Of a stretch of 47,406 nt of DNA, positions 27,063 to 37,253 are shown piece by piece. Below the pieces are notes generated by a model, which searched no databases, was not told the DNA's origin, and saw only the letters and a program-made list of their open reading frames with translations. Origin of the DNA: Azonexaceae bacterium. Lineage in GTDB: Bacteria; Pseudomonadota; Gammaproteobacteria; Burkholderiales; Rhodocyclaceae. Numbering within the stretch: position 1 is the stretch's first letter; every line of letters begins with the position of its first letter. The stretch is from NCBI GenBank assembly GCA_009469685.1, contig SSTA01000043.1, positions 1 through 47,406 on the forward strand, in the 5' to 3' direction. The position numbers were made by a program, and so were the translations under genes.

Positions 27063-27565
27063 TTGGCCTCGGAAAGCGCCTTGATGACTTTTTCGGTAAT
27101 GTCCAGGCGAGGACTGACCCAGACGACATCCTGCAGAATCAGGTCGTACTTCTCCGTCTCGGCAATCTGCTTGATGGCCTTGTTCGCCTTTTCGATCACC
27201 GCAGCGTTCTCCTCGTTCTGGCGAAGGTTCAGATCCTCCCGGAATTCACGCTGCTTGCGCTGGAATTCGCGGGAAAGTTCGGCGAATTCCTTCTCTTTGG
27301 TGCGGCGGTCCGCCTCGGACATGGTCACGGAGTTCTTTTCCAGGTTTTCCTGCATGCCCTGTAGCTGTTTTGCCATACGCTGCAAATCCTGGTCACGCTT
27401 GGAAAATTCCCCTTCCAGCTTCTTGGCCGCTTTGACCGCCGCCGGAGCATCGCGGAAGATGCGCTGGGTATTGACATAGCCGATCTTCAACTGATCGGCC
27501 GAAACCGAACCTGCAGCGAGCGCTGCAATGCTCATGGCGGCGACGAAGAGAAATCTGGCTTTCAT
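27059..27565 (-). CDS. skp: Periplasmic chaperone Skp/OmpH
   Basis: Holds unfolded outer-membrane proteins on their way to BamA. A 168-residue protein with signal peptide MKARFLFVAAMSIAALAAGSV (cleavage near VSA), then DQLKIGYVNTQRIF. Long charged helices with coiled-coil character (about 45-120) form the tentacles, and the chain ends in KYDLILQDVVWVSPRLDITE. I chose the ATG at 27565; a TTG directly before it (27568) is at better distance from the AGGAG at 27580-27576, so either could be used. It lies between bamA and lpxD, the conserved place. Confidence 0.95.
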   Translation of the reverse strand: MKARFLFVAAMSIAALAAGSVSADQLKIGYVNTQRIFRDAPAAVKAAKKLEGEFSKRDQDLQRMAKQLQGMQENLEKNSVTMSEADRRTKEKEFAELSREFQRKQREFREDLNLRQNEENAAVIEKANKAIKQIAETEKYDLILQDVVWVSPRLDITEKVIKALSEAK

Positions 27566-27583
27566 CAACTCGGTACTCCTGGA

Positions 27584-29869
27584 TTAAAAAGTCGTTCCCA
27601 TCTGGAACTGGAATCGTTCGGTCTTGTCGCCGTCTTTCTTGTTGATCGGGGCGGCGACGCTGAATTTGAGGGGCCCGAGAGGCGAGATCCAGGCTGCGGA
27701 AATCCCCGTGGCCGACCGCAATTCGCCAAAATCCAGTTGTTCTCCCTTGGCGTACACGTTGCCGAAGTCGACAAACAGCCCCATGCGCAAAGACTTTTCG
27801 AACCCCGGAACACCCCACAGCAATTCGGCGCCACCCAGCACCATCCGATTGCCCCCCAAGCGCTCGTCGGTAAGCACACCGTTTTTCGTATCCCGAGGCC
27901 CCAGGCTCGCCGAGGCATAACCGCGGACGGAGCCGATGCCCCCAGCGTAGAAGTTCTTGTAGAACGGCAGGCTCTGGCCTCCGAGACCATTGGCAAAGCC
28001 AACCTGGCCATTGAGGGCGAGTACGAAATCCTTGCTTACTGGAAGGAAATGCTGCAACTGATAGGTCGCCCGGTAATACTTCAGATCGCCCCCCGGTACG
28101 GCCACTTCCAGGGCTGCCTTCTGCAGCGTCCCCGAAGTCGGATAGATGAAGCTATCCTTGCCGTCGCTGACCCAGCTGACCGAAACCGGAATCGAAATAT
28201 TGGAATTGCCGAATTCATTGACGAAATCGATGTAGCGATTGGGGCTGTCGCTGAAGACGTCAACCGTTGTCTTGTCGAACCCCGCTCCGAAGGTCAGCGA
28301 CTCCTTTTCGGCAATGGGGAAGCCGAAACGGATACCGCCGCCGGTCGAACTCGTGCGATAGCGGCCCACGGTCAGCGAAGTCGGATTGACGTTGCGATGG
28401 TAGAAGTCCCAGCCCTGGCTGATCCCATCGACGGTGAAGTACGGGTCGGTGTAGGAGAGGGCGATGACCCGGTTGATCTTGCCGGTATTGATCTGGGCGG
28501 AGACGTTCTTGCCACTGCCAAAAATGTTGGCCTGGGAAATCGATCCTGACAGGACGATTTTTTCGGTCGACGAGAAGCCCGCACCGATCATCAGGGTCCC
28601 ATTGGGCTTCTCGGTCACGTTGAGATTCACGTCGAGTTGATCCGCGGTTCCTGGAACCGGGGGCGTCTCGACGGCGACCTCCTGAAAAACGCCGAGTTTA
28701 TCGACCCGTTGCTTGGACAGTGCGACCTTGCCGGAATCGTACCAACCGCCTTCCATCTGGCGCATCTCACGCCGAATGACTTCGTCCCTGGTCCGGGTAT
28801 TGCCGGTGATGTTGATGCGCCGGACATAGACCCGCTTGCCCGGATCGACGAAGATGGTGAACGCGACCTGATGCTTTTCCTTGTCGACTTCCGGCGCGGC
28901 ATTGACGTTGGCGAAAGCGTACCCTTCCTTGGCTAGGCGATCGGTCACCGCCTTGGTGGAATCGTTCAGTCTTTCCCGCGAAAACACATCGCCCGGACGA
29001 ACGCTGACCAGAGGACGCAACTCGGGCTCGCCCAGGATGAGGTCCCCCGCCAGTTTGACTGAGGAAACCTGGTAGCGCTCGCCCTCGCTGATGTTGATGG
29101 TGATGTAGACGTCCTGCTTGTCGGGCGAAATCGAGACCTGGGTCGATTCGACCGCGAACTCCAGATACCCCCGGTTCATGTAGTGCGATTTGAGCTTTTC
29201 CAGGTCCGCGGATAGCTTTTGGCGGGAATACTGGTCGTTCTTGCTGTACCAGGTCATCCACCCCGGGGTGGTGAGTTCGAAAAGGCCTAGGAGATCCTTC
29301 TCCTTGAAGTCCTTGCTGCCAACAATGCTGATCTGGCGAATCTTGGCCGCCCGACCTTCCTCGATATTGAAATTGATGCCGACGCGATTCCGCTCGAGGG
29401 GGGTCACCGTCGTGGTGACATTCGCGGCGTAACGTCCGCGGGCCAGATACTGGCGTTTCAGTTCCTGTTCGGCTTTCTCAAGCTGTGACCGGTCGAAGAT
29501 GCGACCGTCGGCGATACCGGTTTCCTTCAGCGCTTTGAGGATCTGATCCTTCTCGAATTCCTTCATGCCGTCGAAGGCAATCTGGGCTATCGCCGGACGC
29601 TCCTGGAGAACGACGACCATGACGTCCTTTTCGACTTCGATGCGAACGTCCTTGAAGAAGCCTGTGGCAAAGAGCGCCTTGATGGCCTGGGCGGCCTTGT
29701 CGTTGGTGAGGGTGTCACCGACCTTGACGGGCAGGTAGCTGAAGACGGTTCCCGCCTCGGTACGCTGAATGCCTTCGATACGGATATCTTTGATGGCAAA
29801 GGGATCGAACGCCAAGGCAGGCATGGCGACGGCACCGGCCAGCAGGATAGCCAGGAAGGATTTATTCAT
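27584..29869 (-). CDS. bamA: Outer membrane protein assembly factor BamA
   Basis: Core of the BAM complex that folds beta-barrels into the outer membrane. The 761-residue precursor has a signal peptide (MNKSFLAILLAGAVAMPALA). Five POTRA domains cover about 22-420 (starting FAIKDIRIEGIQRTEAGTVF). A 16-strand barrel covers about 430-761 with the IRFGFPI and VRGYASASLGPRD segments; the latter holds the lid-loop VRGY motif. The last residue is Phe, as required of the barrel signal. It follows rseP by two bases and precedes skp. Confidence 0.98.
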   Translation of the reverse strand: MNKSFLAILLAGAVAMPALAFDPFAIKDIRIEGIQRTEAGTVFSYLPVKVGDTLTNDKAAQAIKALFATGFFKDVRIEVEKDVMVVVLQERPAIAQIAFDGMKEFEKDQILKALKETGIADGRIFDRSQLEKAEQELKRQYLARGRYAANVTTTVTPLERNRVGINFNIEEGRAAKIRQISIVGSKDFKEKDLLGLFELTTPGWMTWYSKNDQYSRQKLSADLEKLKSHYMNRGYLEFAVESTQVSISPDKQDVYITINISEGERYQVSSVKLAGDLILGEPELRPLVSVRPGDVFSRERLNDSTKAVTDRLAKEGYAFANVNAAPEVDKEKHQVAFTIFVDPGKRVYVRRINITGNTRTRDEVIRREMRQMEGGWYDSGKVALSKQRVDKLGVFQEVAVETPPVPGTADQLDVNLNVTEKPNGTLMIGAGFSSTEKIVLSGSISQANIFGSGKNVSAQINTGKINRVIALSYTDPYFTVDGISQGWDFYHRNVNPTSLTVGRYRTSSTGGGIRFGFPIAEKESLTFGAGFDKTTVDVFSDSPNRYIDFVNEFGNSNISIPVSVSWVSDGKDSFIYPTSGTLQKAALEVAVPGGDLKYYRATYQLQHFLPVSKDFVLALNGQVGFANGLGGQSLPFYKNFYAGGIGSVRGYASASLGPRDTKNGVLTDERLGGNRMVLGGAELLWGVPGFEKSLRMGLFVDFGNVYAKGEQLDFGELRSATGISAAWISPLGPLKFSVAAPINKKDGDKTERFQFQMGTTF

Positions 29870-29871
29870 CT

Positions 29872-31239
29872 TCAGCCGGAAAGCAGGCGGTTTATGTCGT
29901 TAAAAAAAGCAAAAGCCATCAGGGCCAACAAGAGGGAAAGGCCAATCTGCTGGCCGATTTCCATGGCCCGCTCCGACAGGGGGCCGCGCCTGACAACTTC
30001 GATCATATGATACATCAAATGCCCCCCGTCCAGCACCGGAATGGGCAGCAGATTGAGTACTCCGAGGCTGATACTGACCAGAGCCATGAATTTCAGGTAA
30101 TAGTCGAGACCAAGCTTGGCCGATTGCCCCGCATAGTCAGCGATGGTCACCGGTCCGGAAAGATTGCGCCAGGAAACTTCCCCAGTCAGCATCTTGCCCA
30201 GCATCACCAAGCTGAACACGGACTTGTCCCAGGTTTCTTCGATGGCCTTAGCACCGGCAGTAAGGAAATCGTAGCTCACCCGAGTACGAACCTCCCGCAG
30301 CGGTTCGTCGCTCTCGGCAGGAGCTACGCCTATGCGGCCGATTGTGTGGCGCCGTTCTTCCACCTCGGCAGGTACCACGGTGAGTTCTTCCTCGCCACCT
30401 GCGCGGGCCACCCGGAAACGCAGCCCCTTTCCGGGCGAGCTGCGAACGATGACCACCACATCGGGCCAGCGATCCACGACCTGGCCGTCGATGGCCAGCA
30501 CTCGGTCGCCCTGTTTCAGGCCCGCCACTTCTCCTGGGCTGTCGGGGACGACCCTGCCGACCACTGCTGGAATCGGCGGCCGATAGAACGTCAGTCCCAG
30601 GCGTTCGAATGCATCCCCTTCCCAGCCACGGGCGCCCGCCAGAACAAGATCCAATCGGCGAACGGAGATGAGCCCCGCTTCGTCGATCACCTCGACGCGG
30701 ACATCTTCCTGTTCGACAGCCTTTTTCAGGACCTGCCAGCGGAAATCGGTCCAGGTCCGTACCGCTTCGCCATCGACATTGCGCACCAGCTCCCCATTGG
30801 CGAACCCGGCCACGGCCGCGGGGCTTCCGGCGGACGGCGTACCGAGGATGGGAAGCAATTCGTCGCTTCCGGCCAGGAAGACGCCCCAGTAAAGCACGAT
30901 GGCCAGAAGAAAATTGGCCAGGGGACCGGCAACGACGATGGCGCTGCGGCGCCCAACGCCCTGGCGGTTGAAGGCCCGATGAAGCTCGTGGGGGGCCACC
31001 TCGCCTTCCCGCTCGTCGAGCATCTTGACGTAGCCTCCCAAGGGAAAGGCCCCCAAGACCCATTCCGTCTCGTCAGCACCCGAGATGCGGGACCACAGGG
31101 GGCGGCCGAAACCGACCGAGAAACGGAGCACCTTGACGCCACACAGACGGGCCACGAGAAAGTGGCCGAACTCATGCACGACGATCAGGACGCCCAACAC
31201 CACCACGAAGGCGGCGGCATAGACAGGAAAATCGCTCAC
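29872..31239 (-). CDS. rseP: Site-2 zinc protease RseP
   Basis: Intramembrane protease that cuts the anti-sigma factor RseA in the envelope stress response. The 455-residue protein has the zinc motif HEFGH at residues 22-26 in the first helix. Two PDZ domains lie in the periplasmic part (about 120-310; VGRVVPDSPGEVAGLKQGDRVLAIDG is within the second). The second metal motif is NLLPIPVLDGGHL near the C-end, with a last helix at about 425-450. The start is GTG at 31239, matching the usual N-terminus. It is between dxr and bamA, the standard order. Confidence 0.97.
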   Translation of the reverse strand: MSDFPVYAAAFVVVLGVLIVVHEFGHFLVARLCGVKVLRFSVGFGRPLWSRISGADETEWVLGAFPLGGYVKMLDEREGEVAPHELHRAFNRQGVGRRSAIVVAGPLANFLLAIVLYWGVFLAGSDELLPILGTPSAGSPAAVAGFANGELVRNVDGEAVRTWTDFRWQVLKKAVEQEDVRVEVIDEAGLISVRRLDLVLAGARGWEGDAFERLGLTFYRPPIPAVVGRVVPDSPGEVAGLKQGDRVLAIDGQVVDRWPDVVVIVRSSPGKGLRFRVARAGGEEELTVVPAEVEERRHTIGRIGVAPAESDEPLREVRTRVSYDFLTAGAKAIEETWDKSVFSLVMLGKMLTGEVSWRNLSGPVTIADYAGQSAKLGLDYYLKFMALVSISLGVLNLLPIPVLDGGHLMYHMIEVVRRGPLSERAMEIGQQIGLSLLLALMAFAFFNDINRLLSG

Positions 31240-31247
31240 CGCTTGCG

Positions 31248-32426
31248 TCAGTCGCCGATGAGGCCGTGGGCGACGCGTCGCGCCTCGCCATCGGAGCCCA
31301 GGACATCTTCGAGACTGCCCTCCGGTCCCGCCGGAAGCCGATCGAGAGTCGCGGCGATCACCCGGGCAATTCCGAGAAAGGGCAATTTGCGATCGAGGAA
31401 AGCGGCAACGGCGACCTCATTGGCGGCGTTGAGGATGGCCGGCGCGGTTCCTCCGGCGGAGAGAGCATCGTAGGCCAGCCGGAGGCAGGGAAACCGCTCG
31501 AAATCCGGCGCCTCGAAATCGAGCCGGGCGAGCTTGAAAAGGTCGAGGGGCTCCACCCCCGATTCGATCCGCTCCGGATAGGCCAGCGCGTGGGCAATAG
31601 GCGTTCGCATGTCGGGATTGCCGAGCTGGGCGATGATGGAGCCATCGACGTAATCGACCAGCGAATGGATGACGCTTTGGGGATGGACGACCACCTGGAT
31701 GCGCTCAGGCTCGCAATCGAATAGCCAGCGGGCCTCGATGACTTCCAGGCCCTTGTTCATCATGGTGGCCGAATCGACCGAAATCTTGCGGCCCATGACC
31801 CAGTTCGGATGGGCGCAGGCGGATTCCGGGGTCACCTCGGCCAGCGCCTCCACCGGCGTCGTCCGAAACGGCCCACCCGAAGCGGTGAGCAGGATGCGCC
31901 GAACCCCACAGCGCCGGAGCCCGGTAGAAAAATCAGCCGGCAGGGACTGGAAGATGGCATTGTGTTCGCTATCCACCGGAAGCAGACGCCCGCCCGATTC
32001 CCGCATCGCCGCCATGAACAGCTCACCGGCCATCACCAGGGCCTCCTTGTTGGCGAGCAGTATCTTTTTGCCCCGGCGGGCTGCGGCCAAAGTCGGCGCA
32101 AGGCCCGCGGCACCGACAATGGCGGCCATCACGGTATCGACTTCGGGATGGGTCGCCAGATCGATGAGCGAATCGACTCCATGGAGCACTTCGGTGCTCA
32201 CCCCGGCGGTCTTCAACCGCCCGGCCAAGTCATCGGCCAGTCGAGCATCGCGCAGGACGGCGTAAGGCGGCCGGAATTCCACGCACTGCTCGAACAGGCG
32301 GTCGACTTGGCTATGGGCACAGAGGCCGAAAATCCGGTAACGGCCTGGGTGCCGACGGACCACGTCAAGCGTGTTGACACCGATCGATCCCGTGCACCCC
32401 AGGAGGGTGAGACTCTGGCGCGTCAT
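31248..32426 (-). CDS. dxr: 1-deoxy-D-xylulose 5-phosphate reductoisomerase
   Basis: Second step of the MEP isoprenoid pathway: converts DXP to MEP with NADPH. The 392-residue protein has the NADPH loop [16 protein letters not shown] at about 7-22, where the common reading is [33 protein letters not shown] and [17 protein letters not shown] supply the substrate and metal contacts. The ATG at 32426 overlaps the cdsA stop as ATGA; the upstream extension to 32459 lies inside cdsA and was rejected. It sits between cdsA and rseP. Confidence 0.97.
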   Translation of the reverse strand: MTRQSLTLLGCTGSIGVNTLDVVRRHPGRYRIFGLCAHSQVDRLFEQCVEFRPPYAVLRDARLADDLAGRLKTAGVSTEVLHGVDSLIDLATHPEVDTVMAAIVGAAGLAPTLAAARRGKKILLANKEALVMAGELFMAAMRESGGRLLPVDSEHNAIFQSLPADFSTGLRRCGVRRILLTASGGPFRTTPVEALAEVTPESACAHPNWVMGRKISVDSATMMNKGLEVIEARWLFDCEPERIQVVVHPQSVIHSLVDYVDGSIIAQLGNPDMRTPIAHALAYPERIESGVEPLDLFKLARLDFEAPDFERFPCLRLAYDALSAGGTAPAILNAANEVAVAAFLDRKLPFLGIARVIAATLDRLPAGPEGSLEDVLGSDGEARRVAHGLIGD

Positions 32427-33241
32427 CCGCCTGCCCTTCCGGACAGAAGCCACAGGCACGCCACGGTCGGCAGGGTCGAGGTCAGGCTGTCGATGCGGTC
32501 AAGCACCCCTCCATGACCGGGGAGTATGGTGCTGCTGTCCTTCAGCCCCGCTTGGCGCTTGAGCAGTGATTCGAAAAGATCGCCCAGGATGCTCACGGCA
32601 GTCACCAGGACAAGGCCCGGTAGCCATACGAGGAGCGACCCTTCGCCGCCGAAGAGACCATGCCGAAGGGCGAGTCCATAGAGCATCACTGCGATACCGG
32701 CGCCGATGGCTCCTTCCCAGGTCTTTCCAGGACTGACCGTTGGCGCAAGTTTGTGCCGACCCCAGGTCTTGCCGGCAAAATAGGCGGCGATGTCCGCGAG
32801 CCAGACGACCGCCAGGATCGCCAGCAATACCCCGGGGCCAAGGACGCGCAACTGCACGATGGCCAACCAGGCGGGAAGCAAGACCAGCAAACCGACGATC
32901 GCGCCGCCCACTCGTCCCGGCCACTTGAATCGCAGCCACAGCGGGACGACGAGGAGCCAGAAAGCCAAAGCCGGGAGGTAGAGGGCGATCGCTTCATCGG
33001 TTTGCGTCACTTCGACCAGTTGCGGCCGGCCCACGGTCAATCCCACTGCCAGCAATCCCAGGGCAATGCCATAGGCCACCCTCTTGCCCCTCGCCCATTG
33101 GACCAGCCCTCCCCATTCCCAGGCGGCGATCGCCGTCGCAGCCGCCATCAACAGAGCCCACTGCACCTGGGTCAGGAGAAACAGGCTCGGCAGCAACACC
33201 GCCAGGAGGCCTATCGCCGTGGCGATGCGGGTCTTAAGCAT
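32423..33241 (-). CDS. cdsA: Phosphatidate cytidylyltransferase
   Basis: Makes CDP-diacylglycerol from phosphatidate and CTP, the branch point for phospholipids. A 272-residue protein with about seven membrane helices. The signature near the C-end ([20 protein letters not shown] followed by GVLDRIDSL) includes the metal-binding Asp residues. The ATG at 33241 ([14 protein letters not shown]) overlaps the uppS stop by eight bases; the longer frame would run deep into uppS. Place in the operon, between uppS and dxr, is conserved. Confidence 0.96.
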   Translation of the reverse strand: MLKTRIATAIGLLAVLLPSLFLLTQVQWALLMAAATAIAAWEWGGLVQWARGKRVAYGIALGLLAVGLTVGRPQLVEVTQTDEAIALYLPALAFWLLVVPLWLRFKWPGRVGGAIVGLLVLLPAWLAIVQLRVLGPGVLLAILAVVWLADIAAYFAGKTWGRHKLAPTVSPGKTWEGAIGAGIAVMLYGLALRHGLFGGEGSLLVWLPGLVLVTAVSILGDLFESLLKRQAGLKDSSTILPGHGGVLDRIDSLTSTLPTVACLWLLSGRAGG

Positions 33242-34004
33242 GGGAAGGCGTCGCGACTGCCGACGGCAACTGCTCGCTGGTGCGTCCGAAACGGCGTTCC
33301 CGCTGGTGATACGACTCAATGGCCGCGTCCAGGGCTTTCCCATCGAATTCTGGCCAGAGCAGGTCGGTGAAGTGGAGCTCGGTATAGGCCAGTTGCCAGA
33401 GCAGGAAATTGCTGATTCTCTGCTCTCCCCCGGTCCTGATGAAGAGATCGGGCTCAGGGGCGAAACTCATCGCCAGGTAGGGTTCCAGGTCGCTCTCCGC
33501 CCATTGCGCGAGATCAGGTCGCTCGGTCCGCAGGCGATTGGCGGCCTGGATGATGTCCCAGCGACCCCCGTAATTCGCCGCGACCGTCAGTTGAAGACGT
33601 TGATTGGCCATGGTCTTCGCTTCCGCTTCGCCGATCAGCTCCCGCAGTTTGGGATCGAACCGGCTGATATCGCCGACGATCCGCAAGCGCACCCCGTTGC
33701 GGTGGAGCTTCGCGACTTCCTGTTCGAGGGCCTTGACGAAGAGTTGCATGAGCAAGCTCACCTCCTCCGCCGGGCGACGCCAATTCTCGGAACTGAAGGC
33801 AAACAGCGTGAGGAATTCGACTCCCCGTTCGAGGCAGGCTTTGACCATCTCGCGGACCGTCTCGACCCCACGTTTGTGGCCCGCAAAGCGCGGCAGGAAG
33901 CGCTTCTTTGCCCAACGGCCATTGCCGTCCATAATGACGGCGATATGCCGCGGGACTGGCGGCGTCTCGGGAACTTCCCGGGTTGAGCTCGTGAAAATGG
34001 GCAT
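33234..34004 (-). CDS. uppS: Undecaprenyl diphosphate synthase (cis-prenyltransferase)
   Basis: Builds the C55 lipid carrier for peptidoglycan and O-antigen from FPP and IPP. The 256-residue protein has the diphosphate-binding [12 protein letters not shown] with catalytic Asp26, [26 protein letters not shown], and the IPP-binding [21 protein letters not shown] block. The ATG at 34004 opens a 15-residue lead before the first strand, a normal length. It follows frr by 15 bases. Confidence 0.97.
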   Translation of the reverse strand: MPIFTSSTREVPETPPVPRHIAVIMDGNGRWAKKRFLPRFAGHKRGVETVREMVKACLERGVEFLTLFAFSSENWRRPAEEVSLLMQLFVKALEQEVAKLHRNGVRLRIVGDISRFDPKLRELIGEAEAKTMANQRLQLTVAANYGGRWDIIQAANRLRTERPDLAQWAESDLEPYLAMSFAPEPDLFIRTGGEQRISNFLLWQLAYTELHFTDLLWPEFDGKALDAAIESYHQRERRFGRTSEQLPSAVATPSHA

Positions 34005-34019
34005 GCGATGCGGGCCGCG

Positions 34020-34577
34020 TCAGACCTGCATCAACTCGGCCTCTTTCTGGGCCAGAATCTTGTCCACCTCGGCGACGTACCTGTCGGTGAGTTTCTGGAC
34101 GTCGTCCTGGGCGCGGCGCTCGTCATCCTCAGGAATCTCATGTTTCTTGAGGGCATCCTTGAGATGGGTGTTGGCGTCGCGACGCAGGTTGCGGATCGCC
34201 ACCTTGGCTGTCTCGCCTTCTTGACGGACCACTTTGGTCAGGTCGCGACGGCGTTCCTCGGTGAGCGCCGGCATGGGAACGCGGATCAACTCGCCTTGGG
34301 TAGCGGGGTTGAGACCCAGGTCCGAATCGCGGATCGCTTTCTCGACCTTCTGGACCATGTTCTTTTCCCAGGGCTGGACCCCCAGGGTGCGCGCATCGAT
34401 GAGGGTAATGTTGGCCACCTGATTGACCGGCACCAGGGACCCGTAATAATCCACCTGGACGTGATCCAGAAGGCCGACGTGAGCACGGCCGGTACGGACC
34501 TTGGCCAGATCGGCTTTGAGCGCTTCCAGGGAGCGCTGCATCTTGTGCTCCGCGGTTTTTTTCAGTTCGGCAATCAT
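34020..34577 (-). CDS. frr: Ribosome recycling factor
   Basis: Splits post-termination ribosomes with EF-G. The 185-residue protein matches the family length. The start [20 protein letters not shown], the [21 protein letters not shown] block, [21 protein letters not shown] and the closing helix ([15 protein letters not shown]) are all diagnostic. It starts 11 bases after pyrH. Confidence 0.98.
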   Translation of the reverse strand: MIAELKKTAEHKMQRSLEALKADLAKVRTGRAHVGLLDHVQVDYYGSLVPVNQVANITLIDARTLGVQPWEKNMVQKVEKAIRDSDLGLNPATQGELIRVPMPALTEERRRDLTKVVRQEGETAKVAIRNLRRDANTHLKDALKKHEIPEDDERRAQDDVQKLTDRYVAEVDKILAQKEAELMQV

Positions 34578-34588
34578 CACGTTCTCCG

Positions 34589-35305
34589 TCAGCAATAAAC
34601 CAACGTACCCTCGTCTTCGCCGCAGACGACGCGCTTCAACGCACCGGCCTTGAAGATGGAAAACACGTTGATCGGCAGTTTCTGGTCGCGGCACAGGGCG
34701 AACGCCGTGGCATCCATGACCGCGAGGTTGCGCGAAATCGCTTCGTTGAAGCTGATCCGGTCGTAGCGGGTGGCGGAAGGATCCTTCTTGGGGTCGGCGG
34801 TGTAGATGCCGTCGACCTTGGTCGCCTTGAGAACGATTTCCGCACCGATCTCCGATCCCCGCAGCGCGGCGGCGGTATCGGTGGTAAAGAAGGGATTGCC
34901 TGTCCCGGCACCGAAGACGACGATCTTGCCTTCTTCGAGATAGCGGATGGCCTTGCCCCGGATATAGGGTTCGACCACCTGCTCGATATTGAGCGCCGAC
35001 TGGACTCGGGAATTGAGTCCCGCCTGGCGGAAGGCATCGGACAAGGCCATGGCGTTCATCACCGTGGCCAGCATGCCCATGTAGTCGGCGGTGGCACGGT
35101 CCATCCCGGTGGCCGTGCCGGCCATGCCGCGAAAGATGTTGCCTCCGCCGATGACCACGCCGATTTCCACCCCCAGATCGGCGACCGCCTTGATCTCGCC
35201 GACGATGTCCGCGATGGTCTGCGGATTGATGCCGTAGGCGTCGTCGCCCATGAGGGCTTCGCCCGAGAGCTTCAGGAGGATGCGCTTATAGCGGGGAGAA
35301 GCCAT
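34589..35305 (-). CDS. pyrH: UMP kinase
   Basis: Phosphorylates UMP to UDP with ATP. The 238-residue amino-acid-kinase fold protein starts [15 protein letters not shown], and has [10 protein letters not shown] (about 50-59), the [19 protein letters not shown] helix, [17 protein letters not shown] and [14 protein letters not shown]. It is a hexamer feedback-controlled by UTP in relatives. It lies 17 bases after tsf and before frr. Confidence 0.98.
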   Translation of the reverse strand: MASPRYKRILLKLSGEALMGDDAYGINPQTIADIVGEIKAVADLGVEIGVVIGGGNIFRGMAGTATGMDRATADYMGMLATVMNAMALSDAFRQAGLNSRVQSALNIEQVVEPYIRGKAIRYLEEGKIVVFGAGTGNPFFTTDTAAALRGSEIGAEIVLKATKVDGIYTADPKKDPSATRYDRISFNEAISRNLAVMDATAFALCRDQKLPINVFSIFKAGALKRVVCGEDEGTLVYC

Positions 35306-35322
35306 CGTCGTGGTCCCCCTGC

Positions 35323-36219
35323 TTACTTCTGGGAGGCTGCGGCAGCCTGGGCGGCCACTTCGGCGGCGAAGTCGGACACCTTCTTCTCGATGCCCTCGCC
35401 CACCACGTAGAGGGTGAAGCCGGCCACCGAAGCGCCCTTCTGCTTGAGCAGTTGCTCGACGGTCTGCTTGCCGTCCTCGGCCTTCACGAAGACCTGGGCC
35501 AGCAGGGTGACTTCCTTGAGGTACTTCTGGACCGTGCCTTCGGCAATCTTTTCCAACATGGCTTCCGGCTTGTTGTCGGCCCTAGCCTTTTCGATCGCAA
35601 TGCGCCGCTCGGTCTCGATCAATTCGGCGGAAACACCGCTTGCGTCAAGCGCCTTGGGCTTGGATGCCGCGATGTGCATGGCGAGATCCTTGGCCAGTTG
35701 CTCGTCGCCGCCGACCACGTCGATGACGACGCCGATCTTGGAACCGCCATGGACGTAGGAAGTCAGCTTGCCTTTGGCCTCCAGCCGCACGAAGCGGCGG
35801 ATCGACATGTTTTCGCCGATCTTGCCGACCAGGGCGGAGCGGGTGGACTCGACGGTACCTTCGCCCATGGGCAGCGCGGACAGCGCCGCCACGTCGGCGG
35901 GGGCGCGGGTCGCTACCAGCTCCGCGCAACCCTTGGCGAGGGCGATGAATTCGTCGTTCTTGGCGACGAAGTCGGTTTCGCTATTGACTTCGATCATGGC
36001 GCCCAGCTTGCCGTCGCCGGACAGGTAGAGCCCGACCACGCCTTCGGCGGCGATGCGGGCGGCGGCCTTGGTCGCCTTGTTGCCGAGCTTGACGCGGAGG
36101 ATTTCCTCCGCCTTGCCCATGTCCCCGTCAGCTTCGGTGAGGGCCTTCTTGCATTCCATCATGGGCGCGTCGGTCTTGCCGCGCAGTTCAGCCACCATGC
36201 TTGCGGTAATTGCCGCCAT
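35323..36219 (-). CDS. tsf: Elongation factor Ts
   Basis: Guanine-nucleotide exchange factor for EF-Tu. The 298-residue protein starts [20 protein letters not shown] and continues [12 protein letters not shown], the family signature. The core has [11 protein letters not shown] (about 80-90) and the C-terminal dimer region ends AAAASQK. The start at 36219 is fixed by GGAGAAGAT directly before it. An 87-base structured spacer separates it from rpsB. Confidence 0.98.
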   Translation of the reverse strand: MAAITASMVAELRGKTDAPMMECKKALTEADGDMGKAEEILRVKLGNKATKAAARIAAEGVVGLYLSGDGKLGAMIEVNSETDFVAKNDEFIALAKGCAELVATRAPADVAALSALPMGEGTVESTRSALVGKIGENMSIRRFVRLEAKGKLTSYVHGGSKIGVVIDVVGGDEQLAKDLAMHIAASKPKALDASGVSAELIETERRIAIEKARADNKPEAMLEKIAEGTVQKYLKEVTLLAQVFVKAEDGKQTVEQLLKQKGASVAGFTLYVVGEGIEKKVSDFAAEVAAQAAAASQK

Positions 36220-36252
36220 ATCTTCTCCTAGATGCTTGACACGCGAGGAAGG

Positions 36253-36304
36253 CGGGGTGAAGGCTGGCCGGAATACCGGCTTTTCCTCATCCCCCCTCAC
36301 CCCG
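36253..36304 (-). ncRNA. Structured rpsB-tsf spacer (nested inverted repeats)
   Basis: Between the rpsB stop and the tsf start the minus-strand RNA has an outer eight-base repeat, CGGGGUGA (36304-36297) with UCACCCCG (36260-36253). Inside is a tight hairpin, GCCGG-UAUU-CCGGC (36280-36267). The outer arm starts three bases after the rpsB stop codon. It may act as a partial terminator or RNA-processing site setting S2 against EF-Ts, as spacers at this place do in other bacteria. It could also just be a stabilising 3' structure. Seen by eye; not folded by program. Confidence 0.4.
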
Positions 36305-36306
36305 GA

Positions 36307-37056
36307 TTACTCTGCGGATTCTTCCTCGACTTCGACGAACTCGTCGTCGCCGCCGGCCGCGACGATTTCCTGGACCACTTGGCTGCGACCCTCGAGGATG
36401 GCGTCGGCGACGCCGCGGGCATAGAGCCGGATGGCGCGGGAGGAGTCGTCATTACCCGGGATGACGTAACCGACGCCGTCCGGGGAGTGATTGGTATCGA
36501 CCACGCCGATGACCGGAATGCCCAGCTTGCCGGCCTCGGTGACGGCAATCTTGTGGTAGCCGACGTCGACGATGAAAATGGCATCGGGCAGACCGCCCAT
36601 GTCCTTGATGCCGCCAATGGATTTCTGAAGCTTTTCCAGTTCGCGGCGGAAAGTCAGGGCTTCCTTCTTGGGCATCTTTTCCAGATCGCCGGCTTCGACG
36701 GCCAGCTCCATGTCGCGCAGGCGCTTGATCGAGGTCTTGACCGTCTTGAAATTGGTCAGCATGCCGCCCAGCCAGCGCTGATCGACATAGGGCGCACCGG
36801 CGCGCTGGGCTTCCTCGGCCATGATTTCCCGAGCTTGCCGCTTGGTGCCGACGAAAAGGATGTTGCCCCGATTGGAAGACAGCTTCTTGACGAAGGCCAT
36901 GGCTTCGTTGTACTTGGTCAGGGTCTGCTCAAGATTGACGATGTGAATCTTGTTGCGAGCGCCGAAGATGTAGGGAGCCATCTTGGGGCTCCAGAAGCGG
37001 GTCTGGTGGCCGAAATGGACGCCGGCCTCCAGCATTTGACGCATGGTCACGGACAT
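36307..37056 (-). CDS. rpsB: 30S ribosomal protein S2
   Basis: The 249-residue S2 protein. Diagnostic segments are [65 protein letters not shown] and [24 protein letters not shown]; the tail is acidic. The ATG at 37056 follows AAAGGAGTTTCAA, a strong ribosome site. First gene of the long minus-strand array; a leader of about 150 bases with hairpins precedes it, where S2 could feed back on its own synthesis. Confidence 0.99.
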   Translation of the reverse strand: MSVTMRQMLEAGVHFGHQTRFWSPKMAPYIFGARNKIHIVNLEQTLTKYNEAMAFVKKLSSNRGNILFVGTKRQAREIMAEEAQRAGAPYVDQRWLGGMLTNFKTVKTSIKRLRDMELAVEAGDLEKMPKKEALTFRRELEKLQKSIGGIKDMGGLPDAIFIVDVGYHKIAVTEAGKLGIPVIGVVDTNHSPDGVGYVIPGNDDSSRAIRLYARGVADAILEGRSQVVQEIVAAGGDDEFVEVEEESAE

Positions 37057-37157
37057 TTGAAACTCCTTTAAGGGTTGGACCGCCACCCGCCGCCAACGCC
37101 CGCCATTCTTGGATTTCTGGCAGACACCCTTAATCGGCGGGTGTGTGGGATGTACGG

Positions 37158-37172
37158 CGGGCACTATGCCCG
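37158..37172 (-). promoter_or_regulatory. Hairpin in the rpsB leader
   Basis: CGGGCA-UAG-UGCCCG, a six-pair perfect stem on the minus strand, inside the roughly 150-base leader (about 37205 to 37057). Ribosomal protein S2 represses its own mRNA in other bacteria through leader structure, so this is a candidate site. The link is inferred. Confidence 0.35.
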
Positions 37173-37211
37173 TCGCCGCCTTTCCGGACTCACGCCCGAA
37201 AAAACTTTTGG

Positions 37212-37217
37212 ATTGTA
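37212..37217 (-). promoter_or_regulatory. Possible -10 of the rpsB promoter
   Basis: TACAAT on the minus strand within CATAGTACAATCC, with TTCTGT 17 bases upstream as a poor -35. It is the best -10 in the gap between the rmlD-like stop (37254) and rpsB. The plus-strand reading of the same AT patch shows nothing. Confidence 0.35.
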
Positions 37218-37253
37218 CTATGGAGTTGGCCGGGACAGAAGCCCAGAGGCCGA

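Noticed and set aside
26085..31473. Long plus-strand frames opposite lpxD, rseP and bamA
   Set aside because: They follow the reverse complement of conserved genes and stop where codon phase changes between genes; no independent evidence.
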